Of a DNA stretch of 64,000 nucleotides, positions 54,631 through 63,848 are shown one piece after another. Origin of the DNA: Choristoneura fumiferana (lineage: Eukaryota; Arthropoda; Insecta; Lepidoptera; Tortricidae). Under the pieces are notes generated by a model. The model saw only the letters and a list, made by a program, of their open reading frames with translations. It had not been told where the DNA came from and made no database searches. Where the stretch lies: NCBI RefSeq assembly GCF_025370935.1, contig NC_133496.1, positions 7,600,683 through 7,664,682 of the forward strand, in the 5' to 3' direction. How positions within the stretch are numbered: the first letter of the stretch is position 1; every line of letters begins with the position of its first letter. Position numbers and translations under genes: made by a program.

Positions 54631-55265
54631 GTAGTTAATTATTGTAATATAATAATAAATTAAAAATTACCAGTTAGCTAATTACAAAGACTATAGTGTG
54701 ATATACGGATTTTATGTAGTGTGCACCTATATGGGGTGTTGCCGTCATTGTGCTTCCTATATCAAAAAGATTAACATAATTAATGTCAAAAATACGAACT
54801 ACCTACATGGTGTTCACCTAAACGGGGTGATTCCGTTGTAGTATGTCGTATTGATAAAAAATTATAGTCAGAAAGAGTATAAATGTATGTAGTGTACACC
54901 TAGACGGGGTGCTGCCGTCATACTGTACTATATTCATAATATTAATTGATGTAAATGTGGATAGTTAAAAGGACTATCTCTTTACAACAATGTGTTGTGT
55001 ACACCTGCAAGGGGTGTTACCTCACAGATAAATATAATGGTGTTGTGTATAGTTGTAAGGACTATTACCATTCGCACCTATAAAGAGCTATGCGAATTCG
55101 TATACCTTTCAGCACACGTACTTATAACCTGTTTTTAAAACTTGGAATTATCTACGTGTGCTTGTGTGTAACGCCTTTTAAAAGACGGTTGAACTACGCA
55201 TTTTGTTAAAAAAAAAAAAAAAAAAATGATGCATCCCTACTAAGATATTTTAATATATCTTTCAG
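54631..55265 (+). other. Predicted intron in DIRS ORF1, 635 bp
   Basis: The donor is AAG|GTAGTT and the acceptor TATATCTTTCAG|AGG, with a branch-point-like CTACTAAG 33 bases upstream of the acceptor. Removing it joins phase-1 ends and keeps the frame (codon G+AG). The intron has many stops in all frames, is AT-rich and holds five degenerate copies of a GTGTACACCTAGACGGGGTG motif. Confidence 0.65.
54716..55070 (+). repeat. Degenerate 30-bp repeats inside the DIRS intron
   Basis: Copies near 54716, 54807, 54887, 54992 and 55039: GTGTGCACCTATATGGGGTG, GTGTTCACCTAAACGGGGTG, GTGTACACCTAGACGGGGTG, GTGTACACCTGCAAGGGGTG, GTGTATAGTTGTAAGGACTA. Spacings are roughly 91, 80, 105 and 47 bases. Function unknown. 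Confidence 0.65.
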
Positions 55266-56149
55266 AGGACAATGTGCAACCAGAAACGCTGGAAATTGGA
55301 AATGGAGACGCTGCAGCCACCACCGAGTCCGAAACAAAGGACCCCTTGGAGGCCGCTCCCGTGGTGGAACAATCAGCTCTTGATGACGAAATTTTGTCGC
55401 TTTTGGGCGAAACTCCGTCAAAGGACAAAAAGTACGGAGCTGAGATCCAAAACGACCTCGCAGTTCGTTGGGAACACATCGCCACGTCGGGGCTATCAAA
55501 AGAGGCTAGAAAGGAGTTATTGGAAAAACACATGATACCAAATAACTGTAAAAAAGTCGAGGCACCCGCTCTTAATCCTGAGATTAAGGCTGCATTGACT
55601 GAGGCCCTACTGAAGAAAGATAAAGCTTTAGAGACAAAGCAGAAGCAGCAAGCTGCGGCCATCTCTTGCCTCAGCGAAGCCCTTACTCTGATACTAGCGT
55701 CAGAGCACAGAGACTCTAAGATAATAAAACTTCTTATAGAAGCAGGCCGTATCATGTGCGACTCTCAACATACAGAGTCTCTTACAAGACGTAGCTTCAT
55801 ATGTTCAACCATAAAGAAAGAACTTAAAGACCAGCTTTATGACACGGAAATAGATAAGTTCTTGTTTGGAGAAAAACTAGCTGATACGTTAAAGGCTGCC
55901 AAGGCCATTAATAAATCGGCGACTGACATGAAAGCTACGCCGCCTAAGCCATCTCAAAACATTAAAAAAGCTGCGCCAAAAAACTCCAAATTTCCTCAAT
56001 ACAATCGACTTCAATCGACAGTAAGTCATGCAACAGCGAACCCGCCCCCAGCATCAGCGCCTGCGCCGCAAGCGACGCGCCGGCCGCAGCGGCCGCCGCC
56101 ACCGCCGCCGCGCTCGTCGAGGCCTCGCGCGCCTGCGCCGCGCCGCTAG
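55266..56149 (+). CDS. DIRS ORF1 (Gag-like), exon 2
   Basis: Continues exon 1 in frame with EDNVQPETLEIGNGDAAATT and ends at TAG 56147-56149. It is helical and charged in the middle (KEARKELLEKHMIPNNCKKV, then PALNPEIKAAL), as seen in DIRS ORF1 proteins, with a segment ASEHRDSKIIKLLIEAGRIM. The C-terminus is extremely Pro/Ala/Arg-rich and GC-rich. The last 170 or so bases overlap the pol frame, with the slippery sequence at 55978. Without the intron the exon has no good ATG at its start, which supports splicing. No zinc knuckle is seen. Confidence 0.75.
55978..55984 (+). promoter_or_regulatory. Candidate -1 ribosomal frameshift site A_AAA_AAC
   Basis: In the ORF1 frame the codons read CCA AAA AAC, so A AAA AAC is a canonical X_XXY_YYZ heptamer. 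A -1 shift here enters the pol frame, which is open from 55966 and has no ATG before 56353. A clear hairpin just downstream is not visible; a GC-rich block starts only about 85 bases later. Confidence 0.6.
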
Positions 56150-58014
56150 ACGGGGTACGCAATACTGGTCGACTTGTATATTTTTATGACCAATGGCAAT
56201 TCCTAACGAGAGATCCAACAATCTTATCATGGATCAAAGGTTACAAAATTCCATTTTCACAACCTGTTGTGCAAAATGAAATTCCTGGTTTACCAAAACT
56301 ATCCAAGTCCGAGTTTTTTGAGTATCGAGATTCAATTCAGGATCTTATCGATATGGGGGCTGTCACTGCATGTAAACATTGTGAAGGCCAATATTTGTCT
56401 AGTTATTTCATTATAAAAAAATCTAATGGTAAAAATAGATTTATCTTGAATCTTAAGTCGCTAAACAAGTTTATAAACACAGAGCACTTCAAGATTGAAG
56501 ATCTAAGAACAACACTAAAGTTAATTTCCCAAGACTGTTACATGGCAAATCTAGACTTAAAGGACGCTTATTTTTTAATAGCAATCCACAATGATTATAA
56601 AAAATACTTACGTTTTCGTTGGGAAGACAAATACTATCAGTTTAATGTTCTTCCTTTTGGCCTAAGTACCGCCCCCTTCGTGTTTACGAAACTGCTCAAA
56701 CCAGTCATGTCATTATTAAGGTCTCTGGGTTTACTATCAACTATTTATTTAGACGATGTCTGTATGATAGGAAAAAATTATACAGATTGTGCCAGAAATA
56801 TTTCACAAACAAGACAGATTTTTGAATCACTTGGATTTGTCATAAACAAAGAAAAGAGTTGCCTTGTCCCAAGAACAACTTGTAGATATCTAGGATTTAT
56901 CATAGATTCCAAAAGTTTTCACGTTAAGCTTCCAGATGAAAAAAGAATACAAATTAAGAAAGAATTAAATCTATTTATTCAATTGAAAAGATGTAAAATC
57001 CGATGTTTCGCTCGCTTATTGGGTCTTCTTACGTCAGCCTGTCCAGCCATCCAATATGGGTGGCTCTATACGAAACAGATGGAGAGATGTAAATATCTCA
57101 CATTACTGAATACAGAAGATTACGACTCTTATATGACATTGCCTTCAAATTTGCATTCTGATTTCACCTGGTGGCTTAAATCTATAGAGCAAGCTGTCAA
57201 TCCCATAAGGATTGACAGCTATTGCTTAGAAATATTCTCGGACGCAAGCAAAAAAGGGTGGGGGGCAGCATGTGGCAGGGAAACTGCCAGTGGCTCGTGG
57301 AGTAGTGATGAGGCTAACAGACACATAAATTATCTAGAGCTACTGGCGTCTTTCTTTGGACTAAAAATCTTTGCCAAAAATATGACCAATTGTCAAATTT
57401 TGCTAAGAATCGATAACACAACTGCTATCTCATATGTCAATCGCATGGGAGGCGTCAGATTCCCACACCTTAATCAAGTGACGAAAGACCTATGGCAGTG
57501 GTGTGAAATCCGAAACATCTTTGTCTTCGCAGCATATATAAGCTCCCAAGACAATGAAATAGCAGATGCGGAATCGAGAAAAACCCATCCAGATGTCGAA
57601 TGGGAATTAAATAACTATGCCTTCAGCCAGATTGTTTCAAAGTTCGGTTCTCCCAATATTGATCTATTTGCAAGCCGAGTTAATAAAAAGTGCGAAAGAT
57701 ATGTGTCATGGAGCAGAGACCCCGATGCATATGCAAATAATGCATTTACATTAAATTGGCAAAATATGTATTTTTACGCGTTTCCGCCTTTTAGTATTAT
57801 TTTAAAAGTTTTAAGAAAGATTATCAGTGACAAGGCTGAAGGCATAGTTGTTGTTCCACTTTGGCCCACGCAGCCCTGGTACCCAATTTTCCAGCGTCTG
57901 CTTTGTTCAGAGGTTATAACCTTCTCTCAAGATGATAATTTATTGTTATCTGTCCACAACAGCTATCCAAGAGTCAACTTAGTAGCAGGGAGATTATCCG
58001 GACTGCGTTATTAA
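55984..58014 (+). CDS. DIRS Pol: reverse transcriptase, RNase H, methyltransferase-like domain
   Basis: The frame starts without an ATG; conserved text begins at about 56161 (GRLVYFYDQWQFLTRDPTIL, typical of DIRS RTs). RT: ANLDLKDAYF with the first catalytic Asp (56554), VLPFGLSTAPFVFTKLL, and YLDD at 56746-56757. RNase H: Asp in FSDASKKGWG (57241), Glu in YLELLA (57337), Asp in RIDNTT (57412), Asp in IADAESR (57565). The C-terminal 57655-57888 part (NIDLFASRVNKK, YFYAFPPFS, VVPLWPTQPWYP) is the methyltransferase-like domain found only in DIRS-group elements. Uninterrupted to TAA 58012-58014. It probably makes the cDNA circle used by the recombinase. Confidence 0.93.
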   Translation, partial: LQISSIQSTSIDSKSCNSEPAPSISACAASDAPAAAAAATAAALVEASRACAAPLDGVRNTGRLVYFYDQWQFLTRDPTILSWIKGYKIPFSQPVVQNEIPGLPKLSKSEFFEYRDSIQDLIDMGAVTACKHCEGQYLSSYFIIKKSNGKNRFILNLKSLNKFINTEHFKIEDLRTTLKLISQDCYMANLDLKDAYFLIAIHNDYKKYLRFRWEDKYYQFNVLPFGLSTAPFVFTKLLKPVMSLLRSLGLLSTIYLDDVCMIGKNYTDCARNISQTRQIFESLGFVINKEKSCLVPRTTCRYLGFIIDSKSFHVKLPDEKRIQIKKELNLFIQLKRCKIRCFARLLGLLTSACPAIQYGWLYTKQMERCKYLTLLNTEDYDSYMTLPSNLHSDFTWWLKSIEQAVNPIRIDSYCLEIFSDASKKGWGAACGRETASGSWSSDEANRHINYLELLASFFGLKIFAKNMTNCQILLRIDNTTAISYVNRMGGVRFPHLNQVTKDLWQWCEIRNIFVFAAYISSQDNEIADAESRKTHPDVEWELNNYAFSQIVSKFGSPNIDLFASRVNKKCERYVSWSRDPDAYANNAFTLNWQNMYFYAFPPFSIILKVLRKIISDKAEGIVVVPLWPTQPWYPIFQRLLCSEVITFSQDDNLLLSVHNSYPRVNLVAGRLSGLRY

Positions 58015-58046
58015 GAAGATGCGTACCACCTTCTTCCTTGGATATA

Positions 58047-58958
58047 ATGTTGGCGTCTTTGTCGAATAATTCCTTAAAACAATACGGGTGTGCATTGAAT
58101 CGCTGGACGCGTTTCTGTGCCCAGCATAATATAGATGTCTATACAGCATCAATCCCAAACGTACTATACTTTTTTACTAAGGAATTCGACAAAGGTGCAA
58201 GTTACGGCACATTAAATAGTTGCCGATCGGCATTGTCATTAGTTTTAGGATCCAAAGTTGGATCAGATGATCGTGTGACCAGACTATTTAAAGGGTTCTA
58301 TAGGCTGCGCCCTACTTCACCTAAGTATGACATAACCTGGTCTCCTACTATAGTTTTGGATTATTTGTCAAATCTGTACCCTAATAACGAGATTCATATC
58401 GAACATTTAACAAAAAAAGTTACAACATTATTGGCGCTGGTAACCGCACACAGAGTGCAAACTTTGTCTCTAATTAAAATCAATAATATTGAAACCTATC
58501 CAGATCGATTAATGATAAAGATACCTGAATCTATCAAAACTTCAAGACTAGGAGTACTACAACCCTGTCTTAAGATTCCGTTTTTTAGTCAACGTCCCGA
58601 GATTTGTCCAGCTGAAGCTTTAAAATCTTATATGATTGTAACAAAAGAATTAAGATCAGAAGACAATGATCAACTTTTTATTAGTTTTAAAAGACCTCAT
58701 AGGGCCGTAGGCCCCCAAAGTATCAGTCGGTGGATTAAGGAGACTTTGACAGAAAGCGGAATAGATACAACAATATTTAGTGCCCACTCCACTCGGCACG
58801 CCGCCACTTCGGCTGCATGCCGCTTCGGCGTCAATATAGATATGATTCGAAAGACTGCCGGGTGGAGTGGCCACTCTGACGTATTTAATAAATTTTATAA
58901 CAGAGATGTTATTCCAGAAGATCCAACTGATTTTGCTGTTTCTATTCTAAATAATTAA
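58047..58958 (+). CDS. DIRS tyrosine recombinase (integrase)
   Basis: 303 codons from the ATG at 58047. The frame is open from 57939 and overlaps Pol, with family-like sequence already before the ATG (REIIRTALLRRCVPPSSLDI), so translation may start upstream or by reinitiation. N-terminal SAM-like core-binding domain (LKQYGCALNRWTRFC). Catalytic residues of the lambda integrase fold are all present: Arg136 in AHRVQTLSL (codon at 58452), His247-x2-Arg250 in HSTRHAATSAA (58785), His276 in WSGHSD and nucleophile Tyr284 in KFYNRD. It would insert the circular cDNA by site-specific strand exchange without target duplication. Ends TAA 58956-58958. Confidence 0.93.
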   Translation: MLASLSNNSLKQYGCALNRWTRFCAQHNIDVYTASIPNVLYFFTKEFDKGASYGTLNSCRSALSLVLGSKVGSDDRVTRLFKGFYRLRPTSPKYDITWSPTIVLDYLSNLYPNNEIHIEHLTKKVTTLLALVTAHRVQTLSLIKINNIETYPDRLMIKIPESIKTSRLGVLQPCLKIPFFSQRPEICPAEALKSYMIVTKELRSEDNDQLFISFKRPHRAVGPQSISRWIKETLTESGIDTTIFSAHSTRHAATSAACRFGVNIDMIRKTAGWSGHSDVFNKFYNRDVIPEDPTDFAVSILNN

Positions 58959-59093
58959 AATAAGACAACAAGGAAAATCAGAGCGATGTTGTATTCTGTG
59001 TTTCTTTTCTAAGATATTAGTTACATGATATGAAATCATTAAACCTAATTCTTGCTCATGTGTTGTGTTAATATTTCACTAAGCTTTCAAATT

Positions 59094-59212
59094 CTACAAA
59101 TTGATCTCTAATCTCGAGGACGAAGCAGGAAGTATAATTGATGATTAAACGAACTTACCTTAAGTGATGTTCTATCATAATTATACGAGCTGCTTCGTCC
59201 GAAGAGATTAGA
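59094..59212. repeat. Internal complementary region of the DIRS element
   Basis: 59094-59138 is the reverse complement of the left outer end 54225-54269, and 59134-59212 that of the right outer end 59424-59502. The two halves overlap by the 5-bp ATAAT core. This is the template arrangement proposed for joining DIRS-1 ends into a circle. Confidence 0.9.
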
Positions 59213-59289
59213 TCCCCCACCCTCTACAGCCATAGAGTTACCCCTAGCTAGAGCAAAATATTAACTTCAGTGGCTTAAGCTTTCAACTA

Positions 59290-59502
59290 AATGAGAGCAG
59301 GGACAAGTCGGTCATATAACGGGAGTAGGGCTACCCCACAAAAAAAAAAAAAAAAAGAAACGGTTTTCTACTTTAAACTTTGTGGATGAATGGCGACACG
59401 ATGCGTGTTACTACAAATTGATCTCTAATCTCTTCGGACGAAGCAGCTCGTATAATTATGATAGAACATCACTTAAGGTAAGTTCGTTTAATCATCAATT
59501 AT
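59290..59502 (-). repeat. Right inverted terminal repeat of the DIRS element
   Basis: Reverse complement of the left repeat from AATGAGAGCAGGGACAAGTC to CGTATAATT, then about 45 extra bases (TGATAGAACATCACTTAAGG and onward) found only at this end and, inverted, in the internal region. Confidence 0.92.
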
Positions 59503-59613
59503 TGTCGTGGCCTGGAAGTAGGCAATTGCTGGCTGAGTATGAGTATTAAACGGACGAGCTTGCGAGTCCGTTTAACTAATACGAAGCCAGCAATTCCTAT
59601 TCCAGCCGAGACT
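59503..59613. mobile_element. Foldback repeat abutting the DIRS element
   Basis: GGAAGTAGGCAATTGCTGGC and ATTAAACGGACGAGCTTGCG pair with CGAGTCCGTTTAACTAATAC and GCCAGCAATTCCTATTCC. The imperfect hairpin reaches to the edge of the DIRS element, which may have inserted at its end. Confidence 0.6.
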
Positions 59614-59907
59614 AATATAAAGCTTTTCTCAAAAATGGTGAATAATTCTGAAATAGAATAAACTTTTTCTCAAATTATATTATAAAATTGAATTTTATTC
59701 CAATATTTTTCTTATGCTTTCCCGCCTTTTTTCATTAAAAATAAACTGCAGGTGTATTTTTCCACCGAAAACACCACAAGCTATTTCAGACCCAATAGAA
59801 AAAGTCCGGAGTTCCAATAAAATATCTGATACCGGCCATTAGACTTGGCTGTATACGACTTGTGCCAACATTTCCATGGCCTTTTTAACTTAAAAAAAAA
59901 TGCGACT
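59614..59907. other. No recognisable gene or element
   Basis: AT-rich flank without frames or known repeats. Confidence 0.35.
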
Positions 59908-59956
59908 GATTGCAGGCGCGCTAATTCATTATTGTCGAGCTAGCGCGCCTGCAATC
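59908..59956. repeat. Hairpin with perfect 16-bp GC-rich arms
   Basis: GATTGCAGGCGCGCTA at 59908-59923 is inverted exactly at 59941-59956; loop 17 bases. The adjacent T-run makes it terminator- or small-RNA-like in shape, but it may be only a MITE core. Confidence 0.7.
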
Positions 59957-60894
59957 TTTTTAACTTTTAAATTTTTCGCTACGCTACGCTAGTTTCGACC
60001 ATAAACTATGCACTTCACCTTCTGATATGTAAAGAATAATGTCAACTTTTACGGACATTTTTGAGAAAAGGTACTTATAAGATATTTGATAGCAAAATTA
60101 CAGGTCAATATTTTCAATTAGGAACCACTTTTTGAGAAACTCTAATCGTGTCTATCGTGTCGTATCGTCTGTATCGTCTATCGTCGTCTCTATTCGTCCC
60201 TTTAAATTTACCTTTATCAGATAGAGCCGGTCTGTGACTTTTATAAACAAGAAAATTGATACTGATGAAATAACTGTCTCGTTTGGGAACATTCATGCAA
60301 TATGTAAATTCCTATCCAAAAGTCGTAGCTTATCCTATTTTAGAGTGCTACGGAAACACGTAGCAAAATTTTATCTTCGTAGCATAGGTGAAGTCGTAAC
60401 GCTCACAGTGACTGTAGAGACGGTGTAGTGTAGCTATAAAAGTAGCACCAACGTATTATTATATACTACTTTAAAAATCTGACAGGTTTTGCCAGCCTCT
60501 GTATTGCTCTTGTAATGCTCTTGTTAAAAAAAAAACCATATATGCCCAGTAGATCGTTTTTGTCCCGAAAAATAGGAATCAGCTAACGCGCGATTTTGGA
60601 AAAGAAATTGATTATTTGTGACTGTGCTAAAGAAGAAATCGAAGACCAAAAATAATTCTGGGCATATGTGGGTTATGGTTTTTTTATATATTTTTTCTTG
60701 CCTTTAATCTCGGTATCGTTCATGTGTACCTAAGCTTTCGAAATTCCGGGGTCTTACACGTATTAACTTAAATTTATATTGTACGAGAAACAGACGAGCG
60801 GAGCGGAGAAGAGACGTGTGTGGATCGATCGATCTGTAGGACGACATGTGGATACAACTAATATGATTAGTCGATCCCTACATTTTAGACATTT
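59957..60894. other. No recognisable gene or element
   Basis: AT-rich. A run of CGTGTCTATCGTGTCGTATC-like words (60148-60190) is a low-complexity stretch. Confidence 0.4.
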
Positions 60895-61016
60895 TAGCAG
60901 CCTATGTGTTATTCCAGATACCCAGCTGTCTAAATACCGAATTTCGTCCAAATCCGTCCAGTTATTTAGCGTGTAATAACAAACACACACACACACCCAC
61001 GCAAGCACACACACCA
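60895..61016 (-). repeat. Dispersed repeat R2 end with (CA)n
   Basis: GCAGCCTATGTGTTATTCCA, CAAATCCGTCCAGTTATTTA and GCGTGTAATAACAAACACAC, then a CA-repeat: the reverse of the R2 5' half. Confidence 0.6.
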
Positions 61017-62317
61017 AATTTTGTATGTAGATACCTAGACGTCTAAAAGAACACATGTTATAGGCTATTTTTTGTCCTAATATTTCTTATTGTTATGCAG
61101 ACGGTATCTTGAAACCAAATTCTATTCGTAGTTCTCAAAGTAACCACTTAACACCAAGAGCACTTCCAAGGCGAGATCACTCGTTATATGGATTAATAAC
61201 TCCCGCGTTCAATAAAACAATAGTACGTACTCATAGCTCATATTTGGCAATGAGGGTGATCAAGGGCCTGTTATTATGTCCTTTATGTCAAATAAGTGGC
61301 GGTCATGCCGTCTCTGCTTATTCGACCAGATTAAAAAAAGACGACGGCACAGTTGTCTGTTACATAAAATAGAAGGTAACGATCAGAATACGAGGATATG
61401 CCTCAAGCGTGTACTATCCTATCAGGGATATATGTATATAAAGGAGTGGTAGAACAGGCTCTAAATATGGGTAGGGTACACTATGAACCAAAATTAACCA
61501 GTGTCAAAATGGAAGTTTTGGCCAAATAAAAAGTTTCATGTTACAATTTTGGTACCTAAGTATTTTTTAAATACATGAATTAACAGATTAGGCATTAGAA
61601 ACTAAGCAGTATAAAACTTAATTGCTCAATAAAACAACAAACACAACACACACAACTTGATATTGTACAGGCAAAGAAAAAATGGCAAAGTAAATAATAA
61701 TATTCACTTTAGCCCAAAAACATCCAAAGGCATCAAAGCTTTTTAACTCATAAAAAGGTTATCAAATCTCAACCAACTGAGTTAATGTTATGAGATCCCG
61801 CTCATTCAATTGATGCCAAAAAGTCAGTCAATCGAATTGCGAACGCACGCGTTATGGTTTACCCTCAAACTTATAAGTTGTAAGTGCGAAAAGGCGAACG
61901 TTATTACATTTTGTATTTACTCTGCGAAAGTTGATATACCGGGTATGGCCTGTAATAGGAGCAAATAATTAAAACATAGATCGTACTCGTCAGACTGAAC
62001 GATATTAGTTCAGCGACTTTTAAAAATAATAGAATCTTTAGATTTTCCCTTTGTCATACAAATTAAATAGTGTTATCAATGTACGCCATCCTAGAACCCA
62101 ACTGACGTCGCCTGTCACCCTACAAATATCAAACATTTTGCTTTCCGTTGCTTCTTCGAATAAACTTTAAAGTGTAGGTACCTAATAGAAATAAAAATTA
62201 CTTATTTTTAAAAGTCGCTGAACTATGTCGTTAATTTGAGAAGTACGTTATATAATTTTAATTCTTTGCTCCTGTGTCAGGCCACACCCGGTATTTTATC
62301 GATGTTTATGAAAATAG
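61017..62317. other. No recognisable gene or element
   Basis: A frame at 61109-61372 (87 codons) shows no known motif. The rest is AT-rich. Confidence 0.4.
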
Positions 62318-62575
62318 GCTAAAGGTCATGTTGCTCGTAAGATGCGGGCATCTTCCTTGCTATTTCTGCCGCCAAGCAGCACTGCAGTGCTTAAGGTGCT
62401 GTGTTCTGGCGGGGGAAAGTAAGACCGCTGGTGAAATTACTACCGCAAAGGAGCAGCATATAGCATCTGGCAGCGCATAGGCAATCATTTGATGTTGCAG
62501 GTGTCCTAGGGTGCTCATTTACCATCAAGCGACCCACTTCCTTGTCTGCCAAACTATTTCCAAAAATAAATAAGA
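62318..62575 (+). repeat. Dispersed repeat R3b
   Basis: GCCGCCAAGCAGCACTGCAG, GGGGAAAGTAAGACCGCTGG, GTTGCAGGTGTCCTAGGG and TTTACCATCAAGCGACCC with an A-rich end; related to 11460. Confidence 0.6.
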
Positions 62576-63169
62576 TTTACAAGCTCTTTTGCTGACTGTA
62601 CCTTTTGTTGACTGTAACCTTAATAACCTGTTAAGTGTTAACCTATATATTACCATTTATAATAAAATTTCAAGTCAAATGAACACTGGGGATCAAAAAC
62701 AAATAAACAAACAAGTAGGAGATGAATTTGAATTTAAAAAGATAATTAGATCCATTATTATCCTCAAAAATTAAGTTTAGAACCAAAATGAAAGATTTTT
62801 GCCATTTATTTGAAACAAACAGTTTTTTTGTTTAATAAAAGCTTGTAAAAATAGTCTACTTGTCTCAAATGCGTCTAGATTGTTTCTTTAATTTCCCGTG
62901 TCTCGTGTATAATACCCATTCTACAGTACCCATCAGTTCCATTTCCGTGACATCAATGGGCTCTTATGGGGAACAAGGACAGAAATAGGGAGAAAGGGTT
63001 TGCTTTTGATTGAAAGTCGAACTCAATTAGGAAAAGGCTTGACCGCTGCAAAATGAATTGGAAAACATTCGTAATATCTATGCTCAAACTTATAATCTGT
63101 GTTTAAATATTGCCGATGAGAACAGGGTTCCACAGGAAATGTTTAAAAAGAAATAGCGGAAGATGGTAT
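62576..63169. other. No recognisable gene or element
   Basis: AT-rich DNA with no open frame or repeat that I can identify. Confidence 0.4.
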
Positions 63170-63420
63170 TGTAATAACTTGGCCTATGGCCTCTCAAGCA
63201 GAGGATCGTAGATTTGATTCTAGGCTCGAATTTAAGCGTAGAATTGCTTCTATGTCTACTATGAGCTCTTCGGTGATGGAAAACATCTTTAAGAAACCTA
63301 AACACTTCTGCAATACAATTCTACGGTGTGCTATGCTGCAAATCTGCAAAACCTACAGTCATAGGAACTACAACCTTCTCATTCTGTGAAGAGACCTGGT
63401 ACCCAGCAGAGTGGGACATA
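63170..63420 (+). repeat. SINE-A, diverged copy
   Basis: GATTTGATTCTAGGCTCG (B-box-like), then GGTGATGGAAAACATC, TTAAGAAACC, CCTTCTCATTCTGTGAAG and ACCCAGCAGAGTGGGAC preserve the SINE-A order with many changes. Confidence 0.55.
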
Positions 63421-63497
63421 CACATCGGAGATAAGAATATAAGACAACGTGATATATAATGTTGTTCGGAACTCGTTACAAAAGGTCAGTTTTCTTT

Positions 63498-63848
63498 TAA
63501 AAGCTTTTATTTAGTTTCACTTGTCCCGTCGTCTGTAGTCAAATCTTGCAAGTTGAATTCGACCAACTTCCAGTAGTCGGATTTTCTTGAAATTTGGCTT
63601 GAGTAAATATAGTGAAAATATAATAATCTGGTATGACATCTTAGTGGTCTAACTAGCATAGTCTCTGCAGGACGGATCTCCTTGAAGGTTAATGGCATCG
63701 ACTTTAAATTTGGTGCATAAATGTATCGAAAATACAAACTGAGACATGGATGCACAGAAAAACCAGATAAAGGGACCAGCACTGGGAATCGAACCCAGGT
63801 CCTCAGCATTCCGTGCTGCATGCTTTAACCCCTACACCACTGCTGGAC
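63498..63848 (-). repeat. SINE-C, tRNA-derived, near full length
   Basis: On the minus strand the head CCAGCAGTGGTGTAGGGGTT ... CCTGGGTTCGATTCCCAGTG CTGG folds like a tRNA, with both pol III boxes and a paired acceptor (CCAGCA with TGCTGG). A 270-bp body follows, ending GGACAAGTGAAACTAAATAA and AAGCTT. The body marks it as a SINE, not a tRNA gene. Confidence 0.8.

Larger units (their letters stand above)
54225..59502 (+). mobile_element. Apparently complete DIRS-type (tyrosine recombinase) retrotransposon
   Basis: The element has inverted terminal repeats (54225-54391 and 59290-59502), an internal complementary region (59094-59212), a Gag-like ORF1, a pol frame with RT, RNase H and methyltransferase-like domains, and a tyrosine recombinase. 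That is the DIRS-1 layout. No stop or shift interrupts the conserved domains, and all catalytic residues I checked are present. ATTAT lies at both outer edges (54225-54229 and 59498-59502) and, as ATAAT, in the middle of the internal complementary region. There is no target duplication as made by DDE integrases. Length is 5278 bp. Confidence 0.93.

Noticed and set aside
55240..55755. Antisense frame of 171 codons over DIRS ORF1
   Set aside because: Mirror of the ORF1 coding strand, low-complexity Ser/Ala composition, no motif.
54225..59502. First thought of an LTR element or a DNA transposon with inverted ends
   Set aside because: RT plus tyrosine recombinase, the internal complementary region and lack of target duplication fit DIRS and neither alternative.
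63770..63848. tRNA-like fold with T-arm GGGTTCGATTCCC
   Set aside because: It is the head of a SINE with a 270-bp body; no independent tRNA gene structure is supported.
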